DNA of 64,000 bases from positions 62,001 to 126,000 of the forward strand of contig CAXXGT010000009.1 of assembly GCA_963664045.2 (NCBI GenBank), written 5' to 3'. Below the pieces are notes generated by a model. It was not told the DNA's origin. It made no database searches and was given only the letters and a program-made list of their open reading frames with translations. Every line of letters starts with the position of its first letter. Positions within the stretch are counted from its first letter, which is position 1. Below are positions 35,781-45,321 of this stretch, in pieces. The DNA is from JAPPHA01 sp963664045 (GTDB lineage: Bacteria > Pseudomonadota > Alphaproteobacteria > Rhodobacterales > Rhodobacteraceae). A program made the position numbers and the translations under genes.

Positions 35781-36339
35781 GTGCGATGCCACATCGCAAT
35801 CTGCCATCCGGGCAATATGAGTTTCGGGGCGGCTGTCCTGCCCTCTGCCCGTACCGCATTTGAGGGTGCGGGATACGAGGTCGTCGTGATCAATCTCTAC
35901 CTTGAAGGCCTTGATCCTGTGCTGACAACGGATGAATGTTGCAGCTACTTTCCGGGCATACGAAATCACGTCGAAGCCGTGCAACGGGCCGAATCCCTCG
36001 TCCTGATCTTTCCGACCTGGATGTACGGGCCGCCCGCGCTCCCGAAAGGCTGGCTCGATCGGTTCCTGCTGCCCGGCGCCGTTTTCAAGACACGAAAACG
36101 ATGGCAATGGCGGGCAGTTGACGATTACTACGACACCGGGAACACTGGAATCACCCTGGTAGCGGTTGTCCCGGATTCGCGATCCGTGCCCGAACACGAT
36201 CGCACGCGGTCTGTTCCATCGCCGCCGTGGCGCAAAAAGGCTGCAAATATGCAAAATGGACCACGGTACGGACGCCCGCCCGCGAAAATTTCCCGGTCGC
36301 GTGCCGAAGGCTCTGGCTGCGGCAGGCCGGCGCGCGTGA
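35781..36339 (+). pseudogene. NAD(P)H-quinone reductase-like flavodoxin-fold protein, frameshifted
   Basis: From a GTG with GAGGAGG upstream, the frame gives CHPGNMSFGAAVL, INLYLEGLDPVL and ESLVLIFPTWMYGPPALPKGWLDR, matching the FMN-binding fold of NAD(P)H dehydrogenases. After about residue 110 the match moves to another frame (RDPCPNTIARGLFHRRRGAKRLQ and KMDH), which aligns with the intact homologue at 37536-38132. A frameshift near 36140 and lost central residues disable it. The two copies lie in opposite orientation 1.2 kb apart. Confidence 0.75.
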
Positions 36340-36375
36340 AGTCATGCTGCCGGTTAGCAGGATAGGTAGGAGTTG

Positions 36376-37008
36376 ATGGGCGTCCCGCAACAGCGTCGGC
36401 GGGCGATCCGCAAGGCGATCCTGGCTGCCGCGATCCGGGAGTTTGCGAAAAACGGGCTTGCCGGCACCACAACGCAGGTGCTTGCGGAATCGGCTGGCCT
36501 CAGCAAGGCGCAACTCCATTACTACATTTCGTCCAAGGAGGAACTCTACGAGGAGGCGCTCCTGCACATCATCGCAAAGTGGAAAGACATCTTTTTCATT
36601 TCTGCAGATTCCACCGATCCCGGGCAAGTGATCAGGAGCTACATCGCCCGAAAGGTGCGCCATTCGCTCAAGCACCCGGAAATGACGCGCCTCTTCGCAA
36701 GGGAAATATCGCGTGGTGCCCCGATCCTGCGCAACCACTGGGGTGCCCTGAAGGAGGATGTCGAGCGTGCCAGCGCATTGATCAACAACTGGGTTGCGCG
36801 TGGGCTCATCCGCCCGGTTGACCCTGTCCTGTTCCTGATGAACATCTGGGCCGTCACGCAGCACTACGCGGAATACGATGCACAGGCCCGTTTCCTGCTC
36901 GGCGTACCCGAAGGAGAGCCGCTTGATCCCAACCTCTTTGCCGAGGAGGCCACGCGCATGTTCCTGTTGCGCTGCGGCCTCAAGCCAGATGAAGGGGCAG
37001 CCACGTGA
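36376..37008 (+). CDS. TetR-family transcriptional regulator (RutR-like)
   Basis: Regulator of 210 residues. The N-terminal helix-turn-helix spans AILAAAIREFAKNGLAGTTTQVLAESAGLSKAQLHYY in two blocks at about residues 14-50. The C-terminal ligand domain (MTRLFAREISRGAPIL, LIRPVDPVLFLMNIWAVTQHYA) resembles RutR-type regulators of pyrimidine use. AGGAG lies 5 bases before the ATG at 36376. It overlaps the RidA gene start by 4 bases (GTGA), so the two are co-transcribed. Confidence 0.88.
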   Translation: MGVPQQRRRAIRKAILAAAIREFAKNGLAGTTTQVLAESAGLSKAQLHYYISSKEELYEEALLHIIAKWKDIFFISADSTDPGQVIRSYIARKVRHSLKHPEMTRLFAREISRGAPILRNHWGALKEDVERASALINNWVARGLIRPVDPVLFLMNIWAVTQHYAEYDAQARFLLGVPEGEPLDPNLFAEEATRMFLLRCGLKPDEGAAT

Positions 37009-37391
37009 AACGGATGGAACCCGGGACGGTTGCTGCGCCGTTCGGTGCCTATTCCCACGGCCTCTCGGGCAGATTTTCCCGGTTGGCTGCCACCTCGGGC
37101 CAACTCGGAATTCGCGCGGATGGAACGGTGCCGCCGGGTGTGACGGAACAGGCAGAGATCTGCTTCTCTGCCATACTGGAAATCCTCTCGGAAGCGGGAC
37201 TTGGTCCCGAGAATGTCCTTAGAATCAACGCCTACGTCACGCAACGGAAGCACATGGCCGAGTACATGAAGGTCCGGGACCGTACGTTCGCGCAAGTCGA
37301 ACCGAAGCCCTGCTCGACCCTTTTGGTCGTGTCTGGCTTTACCCGGCCCGAGTTTCTGGTGGAGGTCGAAGCCATCGCGGGCGCGCCCTGA
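37005..37391 (+). CDS. RidA-family deaminase
   Basis: Protein of 128 residues of the YjgF/YER057c/RidA family. FGAYSHGL, ATSGQLGIRADGTVP and VLRINAYVTQRKHMAEYMKVRDRTF are present, and VSGFTRPEFLVEVEAIA holds the usual C-terminal Glu; the substrate-binding Arg usually found near RPxxLVEIE is represented by FTRPEFLVE. Members hydrolyse reactive enamines and imines. It starts with GTG inside the TetR stop. Its place near amidohydrolase and oxidoreductase genes fits removal of a reactive intermediate in nitrogen-compound breakdown. Confidence 0.87.
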   Translation: MKRMEPGTVAAPFGAYSHGLSGRFSRLAATSGQLGIRADGTVPPGVTEQAEICFSAILEILSEAGLGPENVLRINAYVTQRKHMAEYMKVRDRTFAQVEPKPCSTLLVVSGFTRPEFLVEVEAIAGAP

Positions 37392-37535
37392 ACTGGCGCC
37401 CTGAACTGACTGACGCCCCAAACGAGCTCTTCGGCTGCGTGCGGGAGGTTTTTTGCTTGGTCTGAAGTGGCTTGGCCCATGTGAAGTTCGCACCGGCCGC
37501 GCCGTTTCCCGAGACTTCATTTCGGGGTACCCTCG

Positions 37536-38132
37536 TCAGACCGGTGCCGCCAGCTCGTTACTGATGCGGTTCAGGAATGCTTTGCGCTGTTTGTCGTTAC
37601 TGTGGTCCATGCCATGTAGCTGCAACCAACGCACGCGGCACCGGCGGTGGAAGAGCACGCGAAATCCTCTTGCAAAGAGGTTCCGGCACGGGTCACGGAT
37701 CACCCACAGCCACCACCAGGGAGAGCCCGATGTCGTCACGACCGTGAATCGCCGAATGTTGCTGAACAGGCCGACCACACGCTTTTGCTGGCCACGCGGA
37801 ATCTCGAACGCGACCCCCGGGAGCCAGACACGCTCAAGCCAGCCTTTCAGCATGGCGGGGGGGCCATACATCCAGGTCGGAAAGATCAGGACAAGCGATT
37901 CCGCCCATTGCATGGCCGCCACGTGGTCATGCAGCGCTGTAATGTTTTTCCCGGTATCGGAGAGGTAGCTGGACCACTCGTCCGAAGAGAGGACGGGGTT
38001 GAAACCCTCGCGGTAGAGATCGATCACCCGCACGTCATGGCCCGCCCCGGAAAGCGCGTCATGGGCTGTTTCCAGTATCGCTGCGCCGAAACTGGTCTCG
38101 CTCGGGTGGCAGAACACGACAAGGCAGCGCAT
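37536..38132 (-). CDS. NAD(P)H-quinone reductase-like flavodoxin-fold protein
   Basis: Protein of 198 residues. CHPSETSFGAAIL binds the FMN phosphate, VIDLYREGFNPVLS and ESLVLIFPTWMYGPPAMLKGWLER are conserved blocks of the NQO/MdaB-like group. It is the intact relative of the broken copy at 35781-36339, in inverted orientation. It should transfer electrons from NAD(P)H to quinones or similar acceptors in the cytoplasm. It lies 10 bases downstream of the pseudogene for a pyruvate-dehydrogenase-like E1. Confidence 0.85.
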   Translation of the reverse strand: MRCLVVFCHPSETSFGAAILETAHDALSGAGHDVRVIDLYREGFNPVLSSDEWSSYLSDTGKNITALHDHVAAMQWAESLVLIFPTWMYGPPAMLKGWLERVWLPGVAFEIPRGQQKRVVGLFSNIRRFTVVTTSGSPWWWLWVIRDPCRNLFARGFRVLFHRRCRVRWLQLHGMDHSNDKQRKAFLNRISNELAAPV

Positions 38133-38141
38133 GATCTTTCC

Positions 38142-40030
38142 TTAATTTTCGGACAGCCCGGAAGCAAAGCCGGGGTTGGGGCCCTCATTGAAATCCGGTT
38201 CGACCAGGACGTGTGGCCGGTCGGCGAATTGAGGCGCGGCGTCTTCGCCGGAGAATTCATCGCAAAGACATGGCATGGCGTATCCAGGTTGTCCGTCCGG
38301 ACCGCCCAATACCAACTCTCGGGGCCGCGCTGCCGACATGTACTCAGCGGACGGCTGCTGCCGCACTGGCGGGCCCGGGGAAACCATTTGCGCCGTCGCA
38401 GCGATCGACCCCCTGTTGAGGCCGTAGTGCCGGCAAAGATCCGTCTCGGTTCCGCTCTGCCCGAAGTGCTCGACCCCGAGGCTTGCCACGATGTGGCCGC
38501 GCACGTCGCCAAGCCAGCTCAAAGTCGCGGGATGACCGCCGATCACCGTAATGATCCGGTTATGGGGCGGTAGGGGAGCAAGTAACCGCTCCATTTGGCT
38601 ATCTGCGAATCTCCTTTCCCGGCTGCGGGCGCGCTTCGCGGCTTGGCACCCCGGGTTCAGGCGATCCGCGGACGTGACTGCCAGGACGCCGACGTCCCGG
38701 CGGTCCTGGCCAATCGTGCCCGCTGCGGAAATCGCCTCCGTCGCGACGGGTCCGTGGTAGGCAATCACCAGATCACAGCCGGGTCCGGGTTCGCGCCACC
38801 TGTATGCACCATCGATGACGCCTTGGCAAAACTCGGCGCTCTCGCGTAGCTTCGGCTGCTCGAGCCGGCGCGAAGACAGGCGAAGATAAACCGAACCACC
38901 GGTCTCGTTGCGCAGCCACGTGCGCTCGCTCTCTGCGGCATCGCCGTGACGTTGCATGTAGTCGAAAGGCCATTCCATGGCGACCGCCAGTTCTTCGGCG
39001 AAGGCTGGCTCAAATGCCGCCATCCCTTGACCGAGTCGGGGACGAATGCGGTCGGGCGGTCATGACCTATGCACTGAAACGTCTCGCAGAGCGTCTCCAT
39101 GCAATGACCGCCGAGGTTCGCCACGAGTTCCGACAACGCAAGATCGTCCCGGGTCGAGAGAACCGGCGCGACTTCCTGCCCCAGGTCCGATTCAAGCTTC
39201 TCGCGCCAGGCCTGTCCACCCTTGAACAACAGGGCCGAATAGGTCGCGTTCGGACACTGGTCGATCCATCGACGGAGCGCCTCGCCACCGGGCTCGGAAA
39301 ATGCCGCCCGCTGAAGGGCACCGTACTTGATTTCCACCACGTCCCAGTCGAACGCGCCGAAAATGTCCTTGAGGCGGGGGGAAAGGCCCTCGACAACGAT
39401 CCCGTCGAGACTTTGCCTGTTGTAATCGACAATCCACCAGCACCTGCGAAGGTCGTGTTTCCACCCCTCCCGCATGGCCTCGAACACGTTACCTTCGTCC
39501 ATTTCCGCGTCGCCCATCAGGGCAACCATGCGGCCACCAGGGCGATTTGCGGCCCGCCGGTCAGGGCGTGCCCTGGCGAAATCTCGCACCATGGATGCAA
39601 AAGCCGTGATGCCTGCACCAAGGCCCACGGAGCCAGTGGAGAAGTCTACGTCATCGCGGTCCCTGGTGCGGCCGGGATAGGACCGAGCGCCACCGAATCC
39701 CCTGAAGTTCAGAAGGTTGTCCCTTGACTGGTTGCCGAGAAGATACCGGATTGCATGAAAGACCGGGCTCGCACGGGGTTTCACGGCAACTCGGTCTTCG
39801 GGCGGGAGCAACCGGAAATACAGAGCCGTCATCAGGGAGACCATCGACGCGCAGGATGCCTGGTTGCCGCCGGCCTTCAACCCGTTGCAGTCCTGCCGGA
39901 GAAAGTTGGCGTGGTAAATCATCCAGATGCCAATCCGAAGCACCTTTCGTTCCAGCGCCCCGAGGACGGCCAATTCTCCAGAGAACATTTCCCGATTACC
40001 TTGAGGCAGGTCGTACCAGATTCGTAGCAT
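38142..40030 (-). pseudogene. Transketolase / pyruvate dehydrogenase E1-like gene, internally deleted
   Basis: The 5' part (40030 to about 39035) encodes the ThDP-binding half of an AceE-like transketolase: ERKVLRIGIWMIYHANFLR, STGSVGLGAGITAF, GDAEMDEGNVFEA and WWIVDYNRQSLDG. It ends after AFVPDSVKG. The 3' part (39023-38142) resumes in another frame with FEPAFAEELAVAMEWPF, GGSVYLRLSSR, HPATLSWLGDVRGH and SLGVEHFGQSG, the C-terminal domain. About 200 residues of the pyrimidine-binding domain are missing and the frames do not join. Intact relatives have some 780-890 residues. Non-functional, but the fragments are well preserved, so decay looks recent. Confidence 0.8.
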
Positions 40031-40181
40031 CCGGTCAAACCAAACGGATTGACTTTTGACTATATTGCTGATACCTGTTTCGCGTGGAGAATACGCTTAC
40101 TCGCATGCCCACTAGACGTGCCCGGTCACCTGGGACCTGTCTGCCCTGTGCCTGGCACCCCCCAATCACTGGAGAATTCCA

Positions 40182-41486
40182 ATGCTAAACAAACGAACTC
40201 GCCTCACGAGTCCAATTTCACTTGCCTTGGCAGTCCTCATCACGGCACCCGGCATGGCGCAAGAGCGCGTCGTTCACTTGATGTCGGACGAAATTGCGCC
40301 TGAAAGCCAGGCCTTCTACCGGGCCGCGGCTGAAGACTTCGTGGCTGCCAATCCCGGCGTCAGGATCGAGCTCGATTTTCAGGGCAACATGGATGAGGCG
40401 CTTGCCGTGCGAGTCGCTGCCGGCGAGCCACCGGAAATTGCGTCCATGCAACTTGAACGCCTGCTCACTTATGCCGACCTCGGGCTGCTCGAACCCGCAT
40501 CCTGGTGGTTCGAAAAGTACGGTGAAGATGTCGTTCCCCTGGCGTCCATTCCCTACAAGGGCGTGCACTGGGACATCCCCTACGCCCTGACCTCGGAAAT
40601 GTGGTGGTATCGAAAGGATGTCCTTGACGAGGCCGGCATTGCACCGCCGCAGACATGGGCAGATTTCCTGTCGGCCGCGGAACAACTCAACGATCCCGAC
40701 AACAATTTCTACGGCATCGCGATCGCCGCGGGTCCGGGCGAGTGGACGGCCTGGCACTACGAGGTCCTGCTCTGGCAGAACGGCGGTTTCGTATTCGATA
40801 CGGAGTTGCAACCGATCGTCGACAGCCCCGAATCCATCGAGGCGCTCAATTTCCTGAAGCAACTGCACCAGTACTCGCCACCCGAAAGCGCGACATGGGA
40901 GTGGTGGGACAGCATCGATGCCTTCACGGCCGAACTGGTCGCGATTTCGATGTACGGTGGCCGTCTGCTCGTGCACGCTGCCAGGGACAATCCTCCGCTC
41001 ACCGAGCACACCCGGGTTCTGCACCAGCCGATGGGGAAGATGCGCGCCGGACCGCTTAGCCGGAAATCGCATGCAATCATGTCGAACGCGCCGAACAAGG
41101 ATCTCGGAAAGGATTTTCTCGATTTCATGATGCAGCCCGAGTACCTGCTGCCATTCCTGCGGACGGTCCCGGTCCATCTCACGCCTCCGCTGGTGTCGTA
41201 CCGCGACAGCCCGCTTTACATGGACGACCCGCTGATCCAGTCACATCTTGAGGACATGGCAATCGTTTATGACGCGGTGTCCTACGGGCGCTCGCTGGGT
41301 TGGGAATCTCCGGATCACCCGCCAAACTACTATGCAGGTGCCCTGAATGCGTCGAACATCCTTCCGCAGATGATCCAGATGGTGCTGCTGCAGGACGTTC
41401 CTGCCGAAGAAGCCGCTGCCTGGGGTAAGGAAAAGATCCTCGAACTGCAGGCCGACTTCAACGCTCAGAAAGCCGCCAGTCAGTAG
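40182..41486 (+). CDS. Sugar-type ABC transporter substrate-binding protein
   Basis: Family 1 extracellular solute-binding protein of 434 residues. The signal peptide is about residues 1-25 (SPISLALAVLITAPGMAQ). FVAANPGVRIELDFQG, IPYALTSEMWWYRKDVLDEAGI, PPQTWADFLSAAEQL and GEWTAWHYEVLLWQNGG follow the MalE/UgpB pattern. It should deliver a sugar, polyol or glycerophosphodiester to the permease pair encoded 1 kb downstream. A strong hairpin after its stop would let it be expressed more than the permeases. Confidence 0.92.
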   Translation: MLNKRTRLTSPISLALAVLITAPGMAQERVVHLMSDEIAPESQAFYRAAAEDFVAANPGVRIELDFQGNMDEALAVRVAAGEPPEIASMQLERLLTYADLGLLEPASWWFEKYGEDVVPLASIPYKGVHWDIPYALTSEMWWYRKDVLDEAGIAPPQTWADFLSAAEQLNDPDNNFYGIAIAAGPGEWTAWHYEVLLWQNGGFVFDTELQPIVDSPESIEALNFLKQLHQYSPPESATWEWWDSIDAFTAELVAISMYGGRLLVHAARDNPPLTEHTRVLHQPMGKMRAGPLSRKSHAIMSNAPNKDLGKDFLDFMMQPEYLLPFLRTVPVHLTPPLVSYRDSPLYMDDPLIQSHLEDMAIVYDAVSYGRSLGWESPDHPPNYYAGALNASNILPQMIQMVLLQDVPAEEAAAWGKEKILELQADFNAQKAASQ

Positions 41487-41500
41487 GCTCCAATGATGCA

Positions 41501-41537
41501 GCGCGGGGAAACCGGGTCCGGCACCCGGACCCCGCGC
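41501..41537 (+). terminator. Hairpin after the ABC receptor gene
   Basis: GCGCGGGG (41501-41508) pairs with CCCCGCGC (41530-41537), and inside it CCGGGT (41512-41517) pairs with ACCCGG (41523-41528). No T-run follows. It lies 15 bases after the receptor stop and probably acts as an attenuator or mRNA-stabilising element between receptor and permease genes. Confidence 0.6.
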
Positions 41538-42495
41538 GTCCTTGTCGCGATGATCCCGTTGGAATCGGTCACCCTCCCGGAAGTTTCGCCTCTTTTCGAT
41601 TGTGCTTCACGACAACCTTCGGTTGGCAGCCACGCGACCCGCATCAGAGTCGGTGTTTTTTTGGTCGGCACAGGGGTAGTGTCGCGCTGGCTGCCTCTTT
41701 GGCGTCTTGGATGGAAGACTCGGAAGGCGCGCGTGGACTGCCATGTCGGGACGCCTCCGGGCGAAACTGACGCGATCCCGGCCGGTCCCGTGCGTCGTCG
41801 TGGCATGTGTCGAGAATGACCTGCTCGGTGCGCCTCCGGGCGAGATGCCGTCCGACATTTACGGAGAGGAAATTGGGTCCCCGTTTCCGGCAGCACTTCA
41901 TGTCCTGCCCGGTTGACACGGCGTCGCGTGCATCCACGTCGCGGTCCGGCCGAGGGGGCACTGCGCCTGCCCGTGCTGGCCCCGGCCTCCGGGTCTCCCG
42001 TTTTGTCAGGGGCCGCACCCGGATGCGTCAGATCCGGACAATTGGCGTTTCGTCCACCAAAAGGTCCACCGGGATTTTGTCGGGCCCGGCAATCTCGCGT
42101 AGCATGTCCTCGAACGATGATTCTTTCGAGAGCCCTGTGTCCCTGGAACCTGTACTGGCTGCGCCAAGTTCCGCACGGAATCCGTGCACTTTCGAGGCCG
42201 GACGCCCGGTACAGTCTTCAACATGCTTGCGAGGCGCGCGGCGTCCACGACGCTGCGTCCCCGCACACGGCATGACCGGTTCCTGCCAAACGGGCGCAAA
42301 TCTCGCGTTGGGATGCATGACAATCACGTCTCGCGGATGGTCTGCCGGACAAGGTGTGAGAGTGTTTGAGAGTGTTTCCGGACTCGGCGGTTATGCGCGA
42401 CCTGCTTTCAGCGACACTTTGCCGGGTGCCAGGTTGAGCCGAAGAAAACCGGGAAAGGGAATGTCGCCACGGGTCCGCCGGTCTCGCACGGTCAC
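41538..42495. other. Interval between receptor and permease genes, no supported gene
   Basis: Almost 1 kb splits one transport operon. A minus-strand frame at 42028-42327 (MHPNARFAPVWQEP, then EDMLREIAGPDKIPVDLLVDETPIV) looks protein-like over its last 25 residues, but I cannot name it and it has no clear ribosome-binding site. It may be a scrap of an inserted and decayed gene. Confidence 0.4.
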
Positions 42496-43551
42496 TTGGA
42501 ACGCGAAGACGGTGGTTTGCGGGTTGACGGCATGCGAAGGAAACAGGAACCTAGAGGTGTCTCTATTGTCGGTATCCGGCACGTCGAGACCATCAGCCTG
42601 AGGTTTGGCAGATTGGCTTACCCGTCGCAAATTTCGGCACGCCGAACCCAGCGCAGTCCACTCCTGAGATTCCGCGACGAACGAATCTTCTATTACGCGG
42701 CGCTCGGGCCGACCTCCATCGTGATTGCGCTCGTCGTTGCCTTGCCGATCATCTACACGGTTGTCCTCGGCTTCTTCGTTCAGAACACCCTGACACGGAA
42801 CTGGCGATTCATCGGTCTCGCGAACTACGCCGACATTTTGACCGACACGGATTTCTGGTTCGCATTCTGGAACGGTGTCGTCTTTACGGCCGGCTCGACC
42901 CTGGTGGCCACCGTGTTCGGTCTTGCCATCGCCATCCTGCTTGACTGCAACTTCCGTGGACGCGGTCCGCTCCGGGCGCTCGTGATCTTTCCTTATATTG
43001 TTCCGTCCATCGTCGTTGCATTCATCTGGAAGTTCATTTTCTCCGGCCGCGGAATCCTGAACGATTTCCTCGGCTTTGTAGGTGCACAAACCATCTCGGT
43101 GCCCTGGCTCGGGGATCAACGATTCGCAATGATGGCGGTTATCATGATTTCTGCGTGGACGTGGTTTCCCTTTGCCGCGATCACCCTCCTGGCGGCAATC
43201 CAGAACGTGCCCGACAACATATACGAAGCGGCTGCGTTGGATGGAGCAGGGCCGGTGAGGCGTTTCACCTACCTGACCCTGCCGCTTCTAGCGCCTGCAC
43301 TCATGGTCGTTGTGTTGATCCGTGCGATCTGGGCCTTTCGAAACTACGACATGATCTGGCTGCTGACGGAGGGCGGCCCCATCGGTGCCACCGAAGTGCT
43401 GCCAATCATGGCCTACAAGGAGGCATTTGGATTGTTCCGGATGGGCCATGCCTCGGCGGTGGCCGTATCCCTTATGGTGTTTGTGACACTGCTGGCGGCG
43501 GTTCACTTCCGCGTCGGCGCACGGTTGCGCAAGGCTTACGACACGGCATGA
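42496..43551 (+). CDS. Sugar-type ABC permease (MalF/UgpA-like)
   Basis: Membrane protein of up to 351 residues. About six helices begin at FYYAALGPTSIVIALVVALPIIYTVVLG in two blocks near residue 65. The EAA loop reads YEAAALDGAGPVRRFTYLTLPLLAPAL, here given only as its location around residues 245-270. The first 60 residues look atypical, and starts at 42532 or later are possible; I keep the longest frame and mark the start as uncertain. The next permease overlaps by 4 bases (ATGA). Confidence 0.87.
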   Translation: MEREDGGLRVDGMRRKQEPRGVSIVGIRHVETISLRFGRLAYPSQISARRTQRSPLLRFRDERIFYYAALGPTSIVIALVVALPIIYTVVLGFFVQNTLTRNWRFIGLANYADILTDTDFWFAFWNGVVFTAGSTLVATVFGLAIAILLDCNFRGRGPLRALVIFPYIVPSIVVAFIWKFIFSGRGILNDFLGFVGAQTISVPWLGDQRFAMMAVIMISAWTWFPFAAITLLAAIQNVPDNIYEAAALDGAGPVRRFTYLTLPLLAPALMVVVLIRAIWAFRNYDMIWLLTEGGPIGATEVLPIMAYKEAFGLFRMGHASAVAVSLMVFVTLLAAVHFRVGARLRKAYDTA

Positions 43552-44426
43552 TCACCGTACCCGGTCCAACTCAGGCGCACGCCGCACGCCGCAACAGGCG
43601 CAGGACACCTCTGCTCAAGTCCATCGCGATCTATGGGGGAGTCGTCTCCCTCCTTTTTCTCGTCCTGTTTCCATTCTATTGGATGGTAACTGCCTCGATA
43701 AAGAACTTCCGGGAGATCTCGATCGAGCGGACCCTGATCCCGCGAGAAATCACTCTCAAGAATTATGTCGATCTGTTAGACCAGACCAGCATTCTTTGGC
43801 ATCTCTTCAACACCGCGTGGATTTCCTGTTTCGTGACAGTCGTCACCGTCATACTCGCCTCCATGAGTGCTTACGTGCTGACGAGGTTTCTGACGCCAGC
43901 CGCGGAATGGATTGCGCGCATCAGCCTCTATGCCTACATGGTCCCGTCGATTGTCCTGATTATCCCGTTCTACATCGGGTTGCGGATGGCAGGGCTGGTA
44001 AACACGCACGCCGGTCTCATTCTCAGCTACCTCAGCTTCACGTTGCCGCTGGGCATCTGGATGATGCGCGCCTGTTTCCAGACGATTCCGAAAACCATGG
44101 AAGAGGCTGCCGTCGTCGACGGGGCGAACCGTTTCGAGGCATTCTTCCTGATTGCCATGCCCCAGGCCCTACCGGGAGTCGTGTCGACTTCGATCTTTGT
44201 CTTTATCCTTTGCTGGGGCGAGTATCTTTATCCGGCCGTATTGATCAACGGCGACAGACTGAGGACGATTACCGTCACCCTCGACGCACTTACGGGAGGT
44301 GGACAGAACATCAAGTTCGGCCTGCTCATGGCAGCCAGCACGGTGGCAACGATCCCGATCCTTCTTATCTTCCTATTGTTGCAAAAACACCTGGTACGCG
44401 GTTTCGCGGCCGGGGGGTTCGAATGA
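43548..44426 (+). CDS. Sugar-type ABC permease (MalG/UgpE-like)
   Basis: Membrane protein of 292 residues with about six helices. FPFYWMVTASIKNFREI follows the first helix, and MEEAAVVDGANRFEAFFLIAMP at about residues 185-206 is the EAA loop. The final segment LLLQKHLVRGFAAGGFE is the standard C-terminus of MalG-like permeases. The ATG sits in an ATGA overlap with the MalF-like gene. It forms the second half of the channel energised by the ATPase at 46315-47430. Confidence 0.92.
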   Translation: MITVPGPTQAHAARRNRRRTPLLKSIAIYGGVVSLLFLVLFPFYWMVTASIKNFREISIERTLIPREITLKNYVDLLDQTSILWHLFNTAWISCFVTVVTVILASMSAYVLTRFLTPAAEWIARISLYAYMVPSIVLIIPFYIGLRMAGLVNTHAGLILSYLSFTLPLGIWMMRACFQTIPKTMEEAAVVDGANRFEAFFLIAMPQALPGVVSTSIFVFILCWGEYLYPAVLINGDRLRTITVTLDALTGGGQNIKFGLLMAASTVATIPILLIFLLLQKHLVRGFAAGGFE

Positions 44427-44458
44427 AATCTCGAGGTTGAATGATAAGGAGTACACAG

Positions 44459-45265
44459 ATGCGCGCATCAGAGCTTGACCAGTGGCTGGCCCGCGAGGCC
44501 CCGCCGCATACCCCCGAGGACGAAGTGGACGGTATCATGGCCGGTGACCCGGATGCCGAGATCTCCGGCATTGCCGTGACCTGGTTGCCAAACATCGATG
44601 TTCTGGAGCGTGCCGCGGACCGTGGGTTGAATTTCGTGCTCGCTCACGAACCGGTCTTCTACCACCATCCCTATTTCTATCCCTACGGAGACGAACGGCA
44701 CACGCCTGCGAAGGACCTGCCCGAAAAGTTGGCAACCCCTCCGGGGCGACGAAAACAACGCCTGATCGACGAAAACAACCTCGTAGTCCACCGTTTTCAC
44801 GACGGGTGGGACCAGTTCCCGGAGTTCGGGATGGGCTATGCGCTTGCCCGTACCCTCGGCTGGAGTGATGTTCAGGTGTCGCCTGACTACATCTATGCGC
44901 CCCCGGCGTCGTCACTCAAGGACATCGCGGCTCACATCGCCGCGCGGCTCGGAAAGTCCGGCATCCGCTACTGTGGCGATCCCGAACTCGATGTTCGCAA
45001 GATTTCGCTGGATTGGGGAAGCCCGGGGGCCATCGACATCGTGACACGCGCGGCAAGACACGGGTGCGATGCGGCCCTGACCGGCGAAGTCGTGGAATGG
45101 CGAGATTTGGAGTTCGCACGCGACAGCGGAATAGCGATGATCACCGGCGGGCATTGCGCCACGGAAACACCTGGCATGCAGGCCTGTTGCGCGTGGTTGA
45201 AGTCACGCCTTCCCGACATGCGGATCGAGTATATCGATACCTTTGATCCGGACAATTTCGTATGA
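44459..45265 (+). CDS. Nif3-like dinuclear metal protein
   Basis: Protein of 268 residues resembling the NIF3/YbgI (GTP cyclohydrolase I type 2-like) family. LNFVLAHEPVFYHH near residue 65 corresponds to the AHHP metal motif, with AHEP instead of AHHP. VVHRFHDGWDQ gives further His and Asp residues, and ALTGEVVEWRDLEFARDSGIAMITGGHCATETPG covers the C-terminal metal-binding region (GHxxTE-like). The biochemical role of this family is poorly known. It lies between ABC transporter genes, so it may act on the imported compound. Confidence 0.75.
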   Translation: MRASELDQWLAREAPPHTPEDEVDGIMAGDPDAEISGIAVTWLPNIDVLERAADRGLNFVLAHEPVFYHHPYFYPYGDERHTPAKDLPEKLATPPGRRKQRLIDENNLVVHRFHDGWDQFPEFGMGYALARTLGWSDVQVSPDYIYAPPASSLKDIAAHIAARLGKSGIRYCGDPELDVRKISLDWGSPGAIDIVTRAARHGCDAALTGEVVEWRDLEFARDSGIAMITGGHCATETPGMQACCAWLKSRLPDMRIEYIDTFDPDNFV

Positions 45266-45321
45266 ATGACACGGCTGTATACGCGACACATGTTTGGCCG
45301 ACACCGGTGGCGGTGATCTAG

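Noticed and set aside
42028..42327. Minus-strand frame with MHPNARF, briefly reminiscent of GTP-type PEP carboxykinase
   Set aside because: Only seven residues agree; the following ones do not match, and the frame is short without a ribosome-binding site.
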